DNA of 64,000 nucleotides from Theristus sp. LFF4_11 (taxonomy: Eukaryota > Nematoda > Chromadorea > Monhysterida > Xyalidae). Shown here piece after piece: positions 33,967 to 45,906 of the stretch (positions are counted from its first letter, which is position 1; each line of letters begins with the position of its first letter). The stretch spans positions 1 through 64,000 of the forward strand of contig JASANC010005818.1 of assembly GCA_030248135.1 (NCBI GenBank), given 5' to 3'. The notes beneath the pieces were generated by a model. The model saw only the letters and a program-made list of their open reading frames with translations. It searched no databases and had not been told where the DNA came from. A program made the position numbers and the translations under genes.

Positions 33967-35699
33967 ATGTTGCCGCAATGTTTGTTGTTGCTGTGCGCGT
34001 TGTTGCCTCTGAGCACTGCTGTTTCGTTGTATTCCGCCACAGATGACAGTCTGATTAAAGTCACCAATGAGCGTCAGTTCAAGCGGCTGGTTTTCGCGAA
34101 CGATTCTGCGCCGGTCGGTCGTGGCAGTTTTGTGCAGTTCTACAGGTAATGAGTGGCACTTGTTGCGCAGAGAGCGTTGTTTATCGTCATGGGCAATGCT
34201 TTGTCGATTGATCATGATCATCCGATGTCCTCTGTCACCTCGAATCAATGCCCCCTTTGCACCAGTGACCTCTGTCCGTACTGCCGTGCATTGGCCGCTG
34301 ATTTCCGAGCGTTCGCGCAATCGGTGCGCCGTTGGCAGCCAGTGGCACAAGTGCTAGTGGTCAACTGCAACGAGCCAGCGACCAGCAGGATTTGCTGGCA
34401 ACATGGCGTCCGCGCTACGCCCACGTTTCACGTGCGTCTACAGTCGAACTCTAAAACATGCCCAACTAGTTGATTGGTTGGTGGGCACGTGATGCATGGA
34501 TTGATTCTATGCAATCCACAATCCGCCTCCACGACAATCCATACAGAAGAATGCATACATCAACCAATCAGCTGTTTGCATATGTGTAGAGTTAGACTAT
34601 AAACACTCATACCGCAGAATATGCTGATTGGCTGGTATTTCAGCAATGTGAAAATGGGAGCTACTAAATTGACTAGTGTTGTAGGTATACGTGTTGTTGC
34701 TCTAATACTAATGTAACGCACACTCAAAAATTACTCAACAAACTGTTCAACTACCATCACCACTGTACTACACAACAAAGCAAGCATGTTCACGCTTTGT
34801 TGAGTAGGCGCTCTGAGTGAGAAGATAGCATGTTGCAGCAGTATCAAGCGTTTCTGAGTGCAGTGCGTGCAACTTGCCATGCCAGCAGCATTGTGCCATT
34901 TTCAGTATTTGCCAGCGAACGCCCGTCGCGTCCAGGATGCCAGTGTGCTGACGCCTGTCTACGAGCAGGACGCATTTCGCAACACGCTTGCCAGCAACGT
35001 GCTCAGGGACTACATTCGACACGGCTACGAACAGTGGCCGAACTTTGCTCAAATGGACCCGTAAACAGTTTCCCATAAATCTGTTGCTATGATTGATTTC
35101 GTTACAAACATCCATTGCAAAGAAGCGAAATATAATTTGAAGGGATCAGAAATTGGACGATCTGTGGGAACAGGCACCGGAAGAAATGGATTATCTGCTG
35201 CTTCTGTTCGACAAAAGCCATTGGGATGCTGAAGCTATGAAAGTTTGTTGAATTTTTCAGTGTTTAAAAGATTTTCAATTTGGTGACAATAAAACTGGTG
35301 CATCGATGCCTTCTCTCTCCATAACCACTGTTCCTGCAATGCATTTTCTTTGTGGCGTGTTGTTTCCGCACGGATGCATTGTTGCAGCTGATGCTTGACC
35401 TGACCGGCTTGTCCAGCCGTGTGCACCTGCGTCGCACGCTGCGCGGTGCTCTGTCGCAGCAGCTGCACATGGACGAGCTAGTGCCCGCGGCGGTGCTCCT
35501 CAAACGGCCATCCGCTGCTCATCCATTGGCCGACACACACGATCTCTATCGCACAAAGTACCGCGACGCTTTTACATATTGCTGAATAAATTTTTAGCTT
35601 TTTTGTTTGTTTGTTTTTTATTCGCTCCTCTTTGGCTTTATCTTCAGATTCTCGGAATCAACAGTCGCCGAAATTGAGGCCTTGATGAAGATGAGATAG
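33967..35699 (+). CDS. Short QSOX-like secreted thioredoxin-domain protein (CPYC), no Erv/ALR domain
   Basis: Six exons join in phase: 33967-34145, 34266-34431, 34906-35060, 35143-35242, 35388-35557, 35648-35699, giving 273 residues. A signal peptide (LPQCLLLLCALLPLS) precedes a thioredoxin fold whose strand SFVQFYS runs into the active site CPYC at about residues 63-66 and the cis-proline motif ATPTFH. The next part (NVLRDYIRHGYEQWPNF, LDDLWEQAPEEMDYLLLLF, LDLTGLSSRVHLRRTL) follows the order of quiescin sulfhydryl oxidases: first thioredoxin, then a degenerate second one. QSOX enzymes insert disulfides into secreted proteins and need a C-terminal FAD-binding Erv/ALR domain. Here the frame ends with TAG at 35697-35699 before any such domain, so it may act as a PDI-like oxidoreductase instead. 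The last splice (35557 to 35648) is the weakest. AATAAA at 35802. Confidence 0.75.
34441..34600. mobile_element. MITE family B, copy 2 (inside an intron)
   Basis: Begins CAGTCGAACTCTAAAACATG and ends with its imperfect reverse complement (GTAGAGTTAGACTA). It starts only about ten bases after the exon ending at 34431, very near the donor site. Confidence 0.8.
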
Positions 35700-36217
35700 C
35701 GTGGTGCGTTGACACTGGAGAATACATGACAGTTGACTCGATAGATTGACTCTGCACTCTTTGATGTTGGTTGAACTCTGCAAAAGGGTCTTGTCTTCTG
35801 AAATAAATCTGTTATATGCTGTCAATGTAGCTTGGTTGAAAAAATCGGCCCACTAACAAAGTTTTTCTGCTAAATTTCCTTCCTACACAGCAGGGTGTGA
35901 TGCACAGCATAAAACTAAAAAAACAGTTGGACACCTGACCCTGCCACTTCCTGGCGGCAATCTTTCGGCTGATGACTGGAATCAAATTTCATTTTTCTGC
36001 AGTTTAAAAACATTCAGGTCACGTTTCCCCGCAAATTACACAGTTGAAACAAAACTACTTGAACCAATAAAAAACAGCAAAAGTTTTGAAGCGCTCCTTT
36101 CACCTCACATGACAACTTCGTAAAATTAGCACACTTCGCCTCGGTATTGAAGACACAGAATTGAAATTAAACGAAAGAAAATTTAGCAACCCATCGGGAG
36201 TTTTGCAACAGTCTACG
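35700..36217. other. Intergenic between the thioredoxin and stomatin genes
   Basis: Contains the polyadenylation signal of the upstream gene at 35802. No other feature supported. An open frame continues upstream of the stomatin ATG but without another ATG. Confidence 0.5.
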
Positions 36218-37836
36218 ATGCCTTCGTTCACAGAGTCGAACATCCCAATGTCAGAGACAACAAGCGAAGTCAGCCAAGGTGTGCCACGGATTGTTCCGCT
36301 GATTCATTCATTTTTTCAGCGTTTCAAAAATGAACACGCTTCAGATGCGACGCATGAGCTGACGTTCGGCACTGCAGTGCTGGTGCTGCTGTCTTGGTTG
36401 CTCGTGCTCGTCACGTTCCCTCTGTCGCTCATTGTCTGCGTCAAGGTTTGTTTCACAGTTTGTTGTGTGGCGTGTTGTTGAGCGTGTCATTTAGTTGCAT
36501 GTCTCCCAACGCAGCACGTCATGGAGTATGAGCGTGCCGTGATATTTCGACTGGGACGCTTGCGAGAGGACAGAGCACTTGGACCAGGTGACGTGCTCGT
36601 TTGTCGTTACTAGTTTTATATGTTTGTTTATAACAGTTTGTTCGTTTTGTTGACACGGATGAACTGTAGGGATGTTCTTCATACTGCCCTGTGTTGATGA
36701 ATTCGCCAAGGTCGACATGCGTGAAGTGTCCATGGATGTGCCGCCGCAAGAGGTGAGCTGCCATGTCACTTTTGAAGTACATGTATGTACACAATCATAA
36801 GTCGAAAACCGTCTTTTTGGTTTTCACCTAGCCGATTTTCTCTTGTTCAACGTCTACCTACGGCTGTGTGCCGTGTCTGTCAGGTGTTGACGCGTGACTC
36901 GGTGACCGTGTCTGTGGATGCGGTTGTGTTCTATCGCGTGTGCCAGCCAGTCTGGTCGCAGACGCGTGTTGAGAATGCACACATGAGCACACGACTGATG
37001 GCACAGACGACGCTGCGCAACATGATTGGCGCCAGATCACTGCTCGGCATACTCACTGAGCGAGACCTGATCGTGGCCGCCATGCAGGTTGGCTGCAGCT
37101 GCAATTCAGCAGCTTCACAGTGTCGAAAAGTTCAATGCGTCATCATGAAAACAATTTACTTGGCTTTCAGGGCATTCTCGATGAGGCAACAGAGCCATGG
37201 GGAATCAAAGTGACGCGTGTGGAAGTGTAAGAGCTTGAACACTGAAAGTGACAACAACCAGGTGCAACCATGCGCAGTCTGTTGCGTTGCAGCAAGGACG
37301 TGCGCATCCCCATGAATTTGCAACGCTCGATGGCTGCCGAGGCTGAGGCGACACGAGAGGCGACCGCAAAGGTCACAAACACTTGTCATAACAACTGAAT
37401 GTCAGCAATCTGGCGGCAAAGAAACACCATTTGCCTGCCATCACGTTCGGCCAGCTGCCTACAAAAACTTGTCGCTAGATTTTTCAATCCAATCCAGCTT
37501 CATCCTCATCTTGTGTGTTTAATTGGTCCGAATCAAAGACAACAGAAAGTAGAATAATCGTTTGACCGGTGGTGTGTGTGCCCGCGCAAATGCTGTTTCT
37601 CTGTGCAGGTGATCGCAGCCGAAGGTGAACTGAAAGCCAGCCGTGCCCTGAAGGAGGCAGCAGACACGATCACACGTGTGCCAGGCGCCATGCATCTACG
37701 CTACCTGCAAACGTTGAGTCTCGTCGCAATGCACGCCAACGAGACCCTGATATTCCCAGTGCCTGTTGACCTGATCAAGTTGCTCATGCGATCACACTCA
37801 CAGGATCACACTCACACGAAGCAGCATCTCATTTGA
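36218..37836 (+). CDS. Stomatin / MEC-2-like band-7 membrane protein
   Basis: Seven exons join in phase: 36218-36445, 36515-36587, 36670-36752, 36884-37087, 37171-37226, 37293-37371, 37609-37836, giving 316 residues. The ATG at 36218 is the first in frame. A hydrophilic N-terminus leads to one hydrophobic hairpin segment (AVLVLLSWLLVLVTFPLSL). Then comes the stomatin core: EYERAVIFRLGRL, FFILPCVDEFAKVDMR, LTRDSVTVSVDAVVFYRV, PWGIKVTRVEVKDVRIP, AAEAEATREATAKV and AEGELKASRALKEAA. Band-7 proteins of this type oligomerise on the inner face of the plasma membrane and tune ion channels, such as MEC-4 in worm touch neurons. There is no evidence for its partner here; a K2P channel gene in the same window is not a reason to link them. 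Confidence 0.93.
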
Positions 37837-38102
37837 ACACCATTAGACTTTTAGACAGACCTGTTACTTTTTTCAAACAAACTCCATATAATTCTAGCAG
37901 AATTTCTTATGTGCAGCATTGGTAGGGAAACATTAATCACATCACAAATTGTCACACAATTGCACTGACCAAAATTACTCGACAAAATAAACGCAACAAA
38001 TTGATTCTACAACCACAACTGCGGGTGAAACAGAAGTTACTCAAAAATTTGACGTTTTTGCAGAGTAATGTTTTTCAGGGTGTTTGACAAATTTTGTGTA
38101 TC

Positions 38103-39140
38103 TTATGAAATCAAGCAGCCACAGCGAGGCTTTTTTGGTTTGTTCAATGCTGCTCGTACGGCCATGTCGAAGACCTCACGGACACCCTGTGTCATGTGAA
38201 GCCATGTGCGGTAAACAAAGTTTGCAAAATGTACGCCGTCAGTAGCAGCAGCCACTGAGCGCCTGTAAGACTGAACAATGAAACCTGTTTTGTCTTGGCG
38301 GAGCACTCAGCGTATCCGACAGCGCCAATGCGGTCAGCGGTCTGTCGCGCTGCTTCCGGAGTCACTGGTGCCACACCACGCCCGTGCAGCTCGTGCAGCG
38401 TTCGCGCATCGTGCCGCAGGTCACATTTGTTGCCAACGAGCACGATAGGCGCTGTGCGACAGTACTCGCGCACCTGGCACAGTGCGCACGTTTCAAGTGC
38501 AAATGCAGCACAGCGTGCGTGTTGAGCCACGCAACCAATCACAAAAACACGTGCAGTACAAGGCAAATGACACCAAACGTCGTTGCACGCAGCCATTGCC
38601 ACTACAGCACTGAGAAAAGCAGCACCACTAAACTCGCTAGTACGAAGACTCGTTTACTATTTCGTGAACTCGATTTTTAAAAAGCAAATTTAGCAGCGTT
38701 TTCTCAGTGAATGAAAGTGCCAAGATGCAATAAACCTCCTTTCGGGTGGCTCACCTCGGGCGCCCAGTGCTCAGCGACATTCTGCAGGGTGTCCGGCTCG
38801 ACGACACTGAAGCAGATCAGTATGACGTCAGAGTGCGGGTAGCTGAGTGGGCGCAGCCGTTCGTAGTCCTCTTGACCAGCAGTGTCCCACAGTGACAGCT
38901 GCACCTGAATGCACCATACAGTCTACATTGGCGGTGTTCTGGTGCGGCCACACTCGAAAGCACACGCAAACCGACTAGCATTTTCGCGTGCACGTGCACT
39001 TCAGCGAGATAGTTCTCAAACACGGTCGGTATGTAGGCGTTCTCGTCTGGGAAATAACCGCGCGTGTACTGAGTGAGTAGACTGGTCTTGCCACAGGCAC
39101 CGTCACCGACTACCAACAGTTTCTTCTGCACCACTTGCAT
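38103..39140 (-). CDS. Rho-family small GTPase
   Basis: Four minus-strand exons join in phase: 39140-38976, 38904-38755, 38473-38285, 38186-38103, giving 195 residues. P-loop GDGACGKT is at residues 12-19, switch I is IPTVFENY, switch II is [16 protein letters not shown], the base-binding motifs are NKCDL and CSAKTK, and the Rho insert helix is present. The C-terminus is CLIS, a CaaX box for prenylation. It resembles RhoA/RHO-1 in the core but lacks the polybasic stretch before the CaaX and has a small insertion before switch I ([11 protein letters not shown]), so it is divergent. Rho GTPases control actin and polarity from the plasma membrane. The exon 1 donor leaves one extra residue compared with RhoA; an alternative acceptor at CAG/CTG would remove two. 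Confidence 0.92.
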
Positions 39141-39819
39141 TGCCACTTGCAGTTATAATCGTTCAACGACCAAACGGCACATTCCTGTTTGACACCTATT
39201 TTTAATGAGCGTCCTTTCAACGCTAAACAGTAAACACACACATACACAGACATGTTGTCATATTGCCCAAACCGCGAGAACTTTTATCAGTTTACTTTAC
39301 CAGCGTTGTCATGTGTTTGAATCATTGCCTTATCGTTACCGACATTTTCCCAACTTCAATCATTCCCGTTTTAGCGCATCCTTCTTGCGCAGTAAGCTAT
39401 GCCACCACGCATTATCAAAACCGATATCAACAACATCCACAGTTTTGTTCATGCTGTCTAACGAAAAAAAGGAGATTTTCCGAGCGCTTCACAATAAATT
39501 CAACCACCATCACATGTCCTTAGCCTCGGAGATCATGAAGTGAGTAAAACCAGTAAGTACGTTCAAAAATGTCCAGGTGCAAGTGAAAAACACATTGACC
39601 GTTTGTTGTCAAAAAATGTTAGCATAGCAGTGAATCGATACGAGATAAAAAGACTCAACTCAAACCAAAACCTTCAACAAAACAAGAAATTGGAATTGCA
39701 TGTAAAACCATGTCCTGAGAAAAAATGCTCTGAAAGATGCTGTTGTGAAGCAGCAAATGACAGCAACGTAAACTTCGGAAACTCAAGAACGCAGAAGCGA
39801 GTATATGTGCGCCATGCGA
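39141..39819. other. Intergenic between Rho and ferritin genes
   Basis: Short plus-strand ORFs (39205-39543, 39540-39830) show no domain. No feature supported beyond AT-rich sequence. Confidence 0.5.
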
Positions 39820-40676
39820 TCACTTGGTGAGCTGCACGTCGAACATGTACTCGCCAAGGCCAACACCGACACGCTTCAACGTGGTCAGCTTGTCTGCGAC
39901 CTCTTTCAGCGACGCAACCTGTGGCGTCATCATGCTGCTTTCGAGGAAGTCCATCATCTGAAAGGACCCAATGCAAAGCACTGCTTGCCTTGAGCGCCAC
40001 AGACGACAACAGTCACTGTGTGCAACGGACATGCCCATCGTTGTGTTCGTCAGCAAGCGCGTGCAGCTCAATGAGCGCCTGATTGTTGGCCTGCTCCAAC
40101 TGCAACACTTGCTCCATCGCCTCCACCGGTGTGCCCCAATCATCCCTCGTCGGTTTCTGAAGAATAAAACAGCCAATGAAACCATTGTGCAACTGATGTA
40201 CATTGTAGCTTTGAAGATTCGAAGTGGTCGAACAGTGATGTCGTCCATTCTGACGTGTCCGCCCCGTTGCAGTTGAAATCCAATGAGCAACTTGGCGTGG
40301 CAGCGTTCCTCGTCACTCTGCATTTCGCACCACTTGCTCAGGCCAGCCAGTGCGACAGTATCACGCGCAAAATACGCACTCTGATTCAAACAAACTTGCT
40401 TGCTTGCTCTCAACTGAACTCAACAAAAAAACTATTTCTGAATCACTACGCTTTCTTTCAATCGACGAAAAAAAGGCGTTCAGTTTCACCAGCGAAACCA
40501 GACCGACTTTTTTGGTGCAGTCACATGTTTCACAGCGCTGGCACTTATATCCACAATACTTCGAAATGTACCATTGAGAGATAAACATAGCTGGCGTGCA
40601 ACTCAAAGTTGATCTGTTTGTTGACGGCTGCCTCGCAGGCATCGCTGTAGTTCATGCGAACGTTCGATTTGGCCAT
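39820..40676 (-). CDS. Ferritin, heavy-chain type
   Basis: Four minus-strand exons join in phase: 40676-40572, 40380-40234, 40156-40031, 39957-39820, giving 171 residues, the normal ferritin length. The four-helix bundle is complete: [13 protein letters not shown] carries the helix-A Glu and Tyr, [10 protein letters not shown] the helix-B Glu-Glu and His, then [20 protein letters not shown], then [18 protein letters not shown] with the Gln of the ferroxidase site, and the C-terminal GEYMFD. The ferroxidase ligands are therefore present, so it should oxidise Fe(II) and store iron in the 24-mer cage. There is no signal peptide, so it is cytosolic. I saw no CAGUG-type iron-responsive element in the 80 bases before the ATG. 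Confidence 0.94.
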
Positions 40677-41498
40677 TGCTGCTGCTGTCAAATTCGACCG
40701 GCGTTTGTGGCATACACCCACGGTGATGATGACTGGCTTTGCTACTGGCAAACTACTGTTCGATGAAAAAAGGCTCGATCGAATTGGTGAAAACTGACAC
40801 AAGTATCAGAGTGTTACCATTGAAAACCAATTCCAAACATTTTTGTGTGGTAACCAAACAAAATCACTGAACGCTCCATCACGTTTGGCTACCACTGCTA
40901 GCCAACCCGTTTTGAACTTGACTAAATGTTTCACCGACGCAATCCAACAATTGATCGAAATGTTGAAAATTCGAATCGATTGATTGGGGTGCTCCTGTGG
41001 CACACTACACGCACCCATATCCCTTATTTCTTCAGTTGGATTGTTGTGATGTTTTCATTCACTGCCGTTTGAGGACACAGACAACAACTGCATTTCACAC
41101 AAAATGCGAACAAAAAGATGTTCATTTGAAGAAGTTTTTTGTGCGCACTGTTAAAAAATAAGAAATGTTTTGCTCTGTATTATTATTGTCTCTGTCTCAA
41201 TGACCAACGACAGACAATGACAACTCCTTCAAATAGAAAAATCGTTGGCAACTGAAAGAAAAACGCCTGTCGATTCCAAGATCACACCGCTTTTCCCTTT
41301 TTGTGCCTGTTTTCTCTTCGTCAATAAAAAGAGTCGTCACCAACGGTTTCTTTTTCATATAGTTTTTTGCAACACAAAATACACACATCCACACGTGATT
41401 TCCATCGCAGTTGGCAAACAATAAAAAAAAAAATTTCGTGAAAGAATACATAAATTTATTTGTTATCTGATAGAATCTTGTTGTACCTATGCACTGTA
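40677..41498. other. Upstream flank of ferritin, no gene supported
   Basis: Only short ORFs without domains on either strand. No iron-responsive-element hairpin recognised close to the ferritin start. Confidence 0.4.
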
Positions 41499-42098
41499 CA
41501 GGGTGGGACAAAAAAGTGCAAATTTAAAAAGGCTCGTATTCGCCACCAGTGTAAGATATTGAGCTGAAATTTGGAACACTCATAGAGTATATGCCTTTTG
41601 ATGCATTCAAATGTCAGCTGAAAACATTGATCCAAATCGCAGCAGTTGACAAATTACAAAAAAAGTTGTTTTGCGTACGAGCATACAATTGTTCAAGTGT
41701 CACGTCGGAACTCTAAATTTTCTTTTTAGCACGAAACCATTTACCCACTGTCCTTCGAAGCTGTCCCGAGAAAAACCACAACGTGACCTTAAAATTAAAT
41801 TAAAACTTAAAAATGTTGAAAAATGATGCTGACTACATGTACCACAGGATAAATAGCCCTATTGTCTTGTCTTGTTGTTCTGCCATCAATAACGTTGTTT
41901 CACTTGTATTTATTACATCCCAAAAAGGACATATTACGCTAATAAGTAGCTTTAAGTGTGTACTTCAATGCTTTCCAGCCAAAATACAAATACACAAAAA
42001 GGCATAAATTCTATAAGTTTTTCAAATTTCAGCTCAATATCTCTTACTGGTGACGAACACGAGCCACTTTGAATTTGCACTTTTTTTGGGACACCCTG
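41499..42098. mobile_element. TA-flanked CAGGGTG element 2 (600 bp)
   Basis: Starts CAGGGTGGGACAAAAAAGTG and ends in the near-perfect reverse complement; about 75 bp of each end pair up, including GATATTGAGCTGAAATTTG. TA flanks both ends (41497-41498, 42099-42100). Non-coding interior. Shares only the outermost bases with elements 1 and 3. Confidence 0.9.
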
Positions 42099-42100
42099 TA

Positions 42101-43608
42101 CATGTATGTGGAAAGCTGTGTGCGCTTGGTGGTGAAATAAAAAAGGCAGACCACAAGTGACAGCAGTGGTGGCTGTGTTGTGTCAGCGTTTTGTGTGCTG
42201 CATCTGTCACAGCAACATGCCGTTCGAATAAAACGAGTGTGTGTGCTCACATTTTGGCTGTGAAAAACGTTTGGACTACAATTGTACCTAGGTGTGAAAA
42301 AACACAAATATAGCCAGCAGAACTGCAGTTCTTAGCTTTTTGCTATCAACAACAACACACCAACAACAATCGTGTGTTTGTTGAGTCAATGTGACTCGTG
42401 ACGCGACCGACACACCAAATCCAGTAACACAGCCACAAACGTCGTTGCCGGCATTTTACAAAGCAAAAATTTGCACCAAAAAAGTTGTGCGATGTTTGCT
42501 GTGGCTTTATAATGCCACTCGATTTGCCCGACAACCGATTTCTGCCATTTGCTAATTTCCATAGTAGCTTTTGTTCTCTGAGCAGTTTGTATGCTCGTTT
42601 CAATGTTGCTTGTAGTATGTGGCCAACGCAGTCTCATCATCAGTGGCAGTCAGTTGCGCCATAAGAGCGTCCACCCCAGAAACAATATTATTTCAAGTCA
42701 GCAGCTTTCTGTGGTACAGAATAATGCCTGCACAAGTGAACTGAACGGCGGTAGCTCTCAATTGAAGCCTTTTAGAACGGCTGTATACTTTTCAATGCCC
42801 AAGAGACTAAAAGCCAGCGCAATTTTGCTGTATCAGCTTTCCTGATTCTTTCAGTCTTCATCTGTCTGTACTTCTGTTGTGCTGTTCAATCTTGTCAGCT
42901 ATACGAACACCAACCAAGCCAAGAGAAACCACTGGATTTTGTGGTCTCCCGTTTAGACCACAAAGTCAAAAGAAAGGCTTCTCAGACCACAAAGAAGCTT
43001 TTGGATTGAAACGTTTTGATTTGCGCTTGCTAGTACATTTGAATTGTTTTGTATATTTTCACCATCACTTTATTTCCATGACACCAATTATAATCATAGC
43101 AATTGTCGGATTACTTCCGTCTCATCAGATTTCGGGATAGGATTTTGAAAGTCAGGCCCAAAATGATAAACAGGTTTTTCAACGTTTGTTTGTCTGCAGT
43201 GTCTTGAGAGAGAACACATACACAAACACTAAGACGCAATGTAGGTGACGCATCACATAGATTCCAGCTTGACGTGTCTATGCATATCCATCTATCAATG
43301 CCACAACTGCTTTGCCATATTATTGTGTATTTCTAAACGTATGCATGGCTGGGCGTACAGCGTTTACTTGCGTGGTTGCGCGAAAATGCTAAAAATACAC
43401 AACAGACAGTCTTTGCATACCAGCCAGCGGTTGGTTGCATTGCCTGCATGCATGTTACACTTGCAAATATTCAATGAATATAAGCGGCTGAAACATCAAC
43501 TTCATGCTATTAGTGTCAAGCAATACAATTTGTCGTCGAGACTGTATTTTTACTGCTGAATGAGGATTTTTTATTTTAGGTGCCAAAATTTGAATGTAAA
43601 CACTCAAA
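42101..43608. other. Intergenic, no gene supported
   Basis: ORFs at 42346-42640 (-) and 42591-43559 (+) were inspected; none joins to further exons or shows a known domain. An acceptor-like TTTATTTTAG lies at about 43570-43579, before the drebrin-like start codon. Confidence 0.5.
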
Positions 43609-45906
43609 ATGTCAATAAATCTGACTGACTGTAAAGGCGAGCTACTGGATGCCTACAAACAAGTGCTGAATACTGATAACGCGATCACATGGTTTGCCAT
43701 CTATTTTTTTCATTTTGTTTTCAAAAGTTCACTGCGTTACATCAACTTTTAGGGCTTTGTACGGCTACAAAGGGCAGTCGAACGTTTTGAAATTGACTGA
43801 AACGGGAGGTTAGTTCTGTGTCGGACTATTTTCCAAAAAAATACAAAATAATGTTGCTTTTATGTTGACAGATGGCGACTTGTCGGATTTGACGGGCAAC
43901 TTTAGTTCGGGAAAAATTCAGTACGGCATCACGACGGTGCAGTGCCCGGCTACGCTGCAGCCGAAGGTGCTACTCATCCATTGGGTATGTCCTTCCGTCT
44001 GAAAAAAATGTGTCACAAAACATTCAAAAAGGCCCAGTGTTGTTGTAGTCTATTTGCTCACCGAAATATTTCAGCAAGCCGACAACGTCCCAGCAGCACG
44101 CCTCGGCGCGTGCGCCTCACATATCAATGAAATTCGAAAGTTTTTCAATGTACGCGAAATTCAAACACCATTTTCAAATCAATTTACAGTTAAAAAATAC
44201 TTGTGCGGAACCTACAGGGTGTGCACGTGATTCACTATGCGCGAAATGAGGACGATTTGGAGGATGAGGTGATTGCGAAAACGATCAACAAAGTCATCAA
44301 AAGCTACGTTCCCAGTGCCAACAATACGCTCAATCCAACCAATTTTGATCCACCCCCTAAATCTGTGGTTAGTATCTACTCATCATGGTATGGTCGTTTA
44401 ACGGGTGGCTTTGCAGTTTGGCGCCTATTTTTTGCGTTTTCCAGAGTTCAGTGTACAAGAAAACGATAGCATCCAATGACGATGGCTTGAAGCAAAGAGA
44501 TGAGTTCTGGAATCAAGTTGAAGTGAGTGTGATTCAGATGAGACACGTCTTGCAGTGACGATATTCGCACATTCTCCATGTGAACCTGTTTTTGGTGATG
44601 CAGAAAGACGAGAAAGAGCGGCTCGCAGCAGAGCAACGGCGCATCTCAGAGCAACTGAAGACATTTGAGCACGAGCAGAAGGAGCTGGCAGCAGAGATAC
44701 ACGAGAGGCAGAAGCGATTCAGTGCCACACGCAGCAGCACGGACGAACACGCACCACACCACCGACAGTCGCACGGCACCAAGAAAACACAGGCACTTCT
44801 GAGTACTTTTTGAACTTTGAATATTGCCATTTTATTTCTGACAAAAAGTGTCTATTTTTTCATAAACGCCCCATTTGTTTGCCAGGAACCAGTGCCATTG
44901 ACTCATCGCAGCAGCCCGATCAAAAACAAAGTGAAGTGGCCGCCGGAGCCCCATGCGTCAGCAGACATCAATGAACATGCGGCCAACAACGAAAACAGAC
45001 CGCCAAGCGAGTCAACCATTGATAAAGCGATCGTAAATGGAGCTTATCACAAAGCGACTGTTCAGAACGGCCACAGTGGGCTGCCAGAGCAAGTTGCAGT
45101 CAACGAAGCGTCTGACGAGCGTCGTGTGCCATTCGGTGCCCCGGCCGGCACATCTGCAGACGTCTTTCTCCCAGATATGACCGTTCGAAGTAAACGTTGA
45201 AAGAGTCCACGGATTTCGTTTTAATTTGAACAGCATGAAAGGTCATTGGCACCTTTCCATGAGAGCATTAACTGAGAATCTATCAACAAAAATTATTCTT
45301 GATGTTGCTCCGGTTACGCTTTTTCAGCCAATAATAAAGCACCAATAATCATTTTCCAGGTGCCACACAACCGGAAGCCACAAGCGCCACCACTGTCATT
45401 AGTGATGATGAGACTGCAACAAACGACAACGCTGCAGATGACAACATTCAACAGCAGCAACAGTCTTCTGTTGATTTCAGTGGTGAAAACGATCAGCATC
45501 AAAATATACCGAAACCAAAACCGACTCCCGGAAACGGGCTACAAGCGTGGGCTCTTTGGGATTATCAAGCCGGTCGGTGGAAAACGTTTCCTTAACGAAT
45601 AAAATTACAAAGCAACTGTGAGTGCGATTCGACATAGGCTGTGATGTGAGACCTTTGTTTAAATGCGACAACCTTGATAAAGCCTGATTGCTGAATTTTT
45701 TAATGTAGGCAGGAACTGTGATCTCGCTTTTCTCGATTAGTACCAAACTGAGCACAGCGTTTTCTACAGCGGACGACACGGAAATTTCGTTCGACCCGGG
45801 CGACGTGATCATGCACATTGAGCAAATTGACCCAGGTTGGTGGCGTGGCCAGACGGCTGTCGGTGACGTTGGTCTGTTCCCGGCCAACTACGTTGAGTTG
45901 CTGTGA
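43609..45906 (+). CDS. Drebrin-like / mAbp1 actin-binding protein (ADF-H, coiled coil, SH3)
   Basis: Ten exons join in phase: 43609-43691, 43753-43808, 43872-43984, 44075-44149, 44218-44367, 44445-44522, 44604-44802, 44893-45189, 45360-45572, 45770-45906, giving 466 residues. The N-terminal ADF-homology domain has [36 protein letters not shown] and a [10 protein letters not shown] helix. A charged coiled coil follows ([19 protein letters not shown]), then a long polar, acidic and Gln-rich linker, then a C-terminal SH3 domain ([33 protein letters not shown]). This order is that of DBNL/Abp1, which links actin filaments to endocytosis through SH3 partners. The SH3 is split by an intron at a conserved place. 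Exon 8 is placed at the second of two nearby acceptors to keep frame. AATAAA at 46076-46081. Confidence 0.93.

Noticed and set aside
40680..40760. Iron-responsive element upstream of ferritin
   Set aside because: No CAGUGN loop with a bulged-C stem was visible near the start codon; a distal exon could still carry one.
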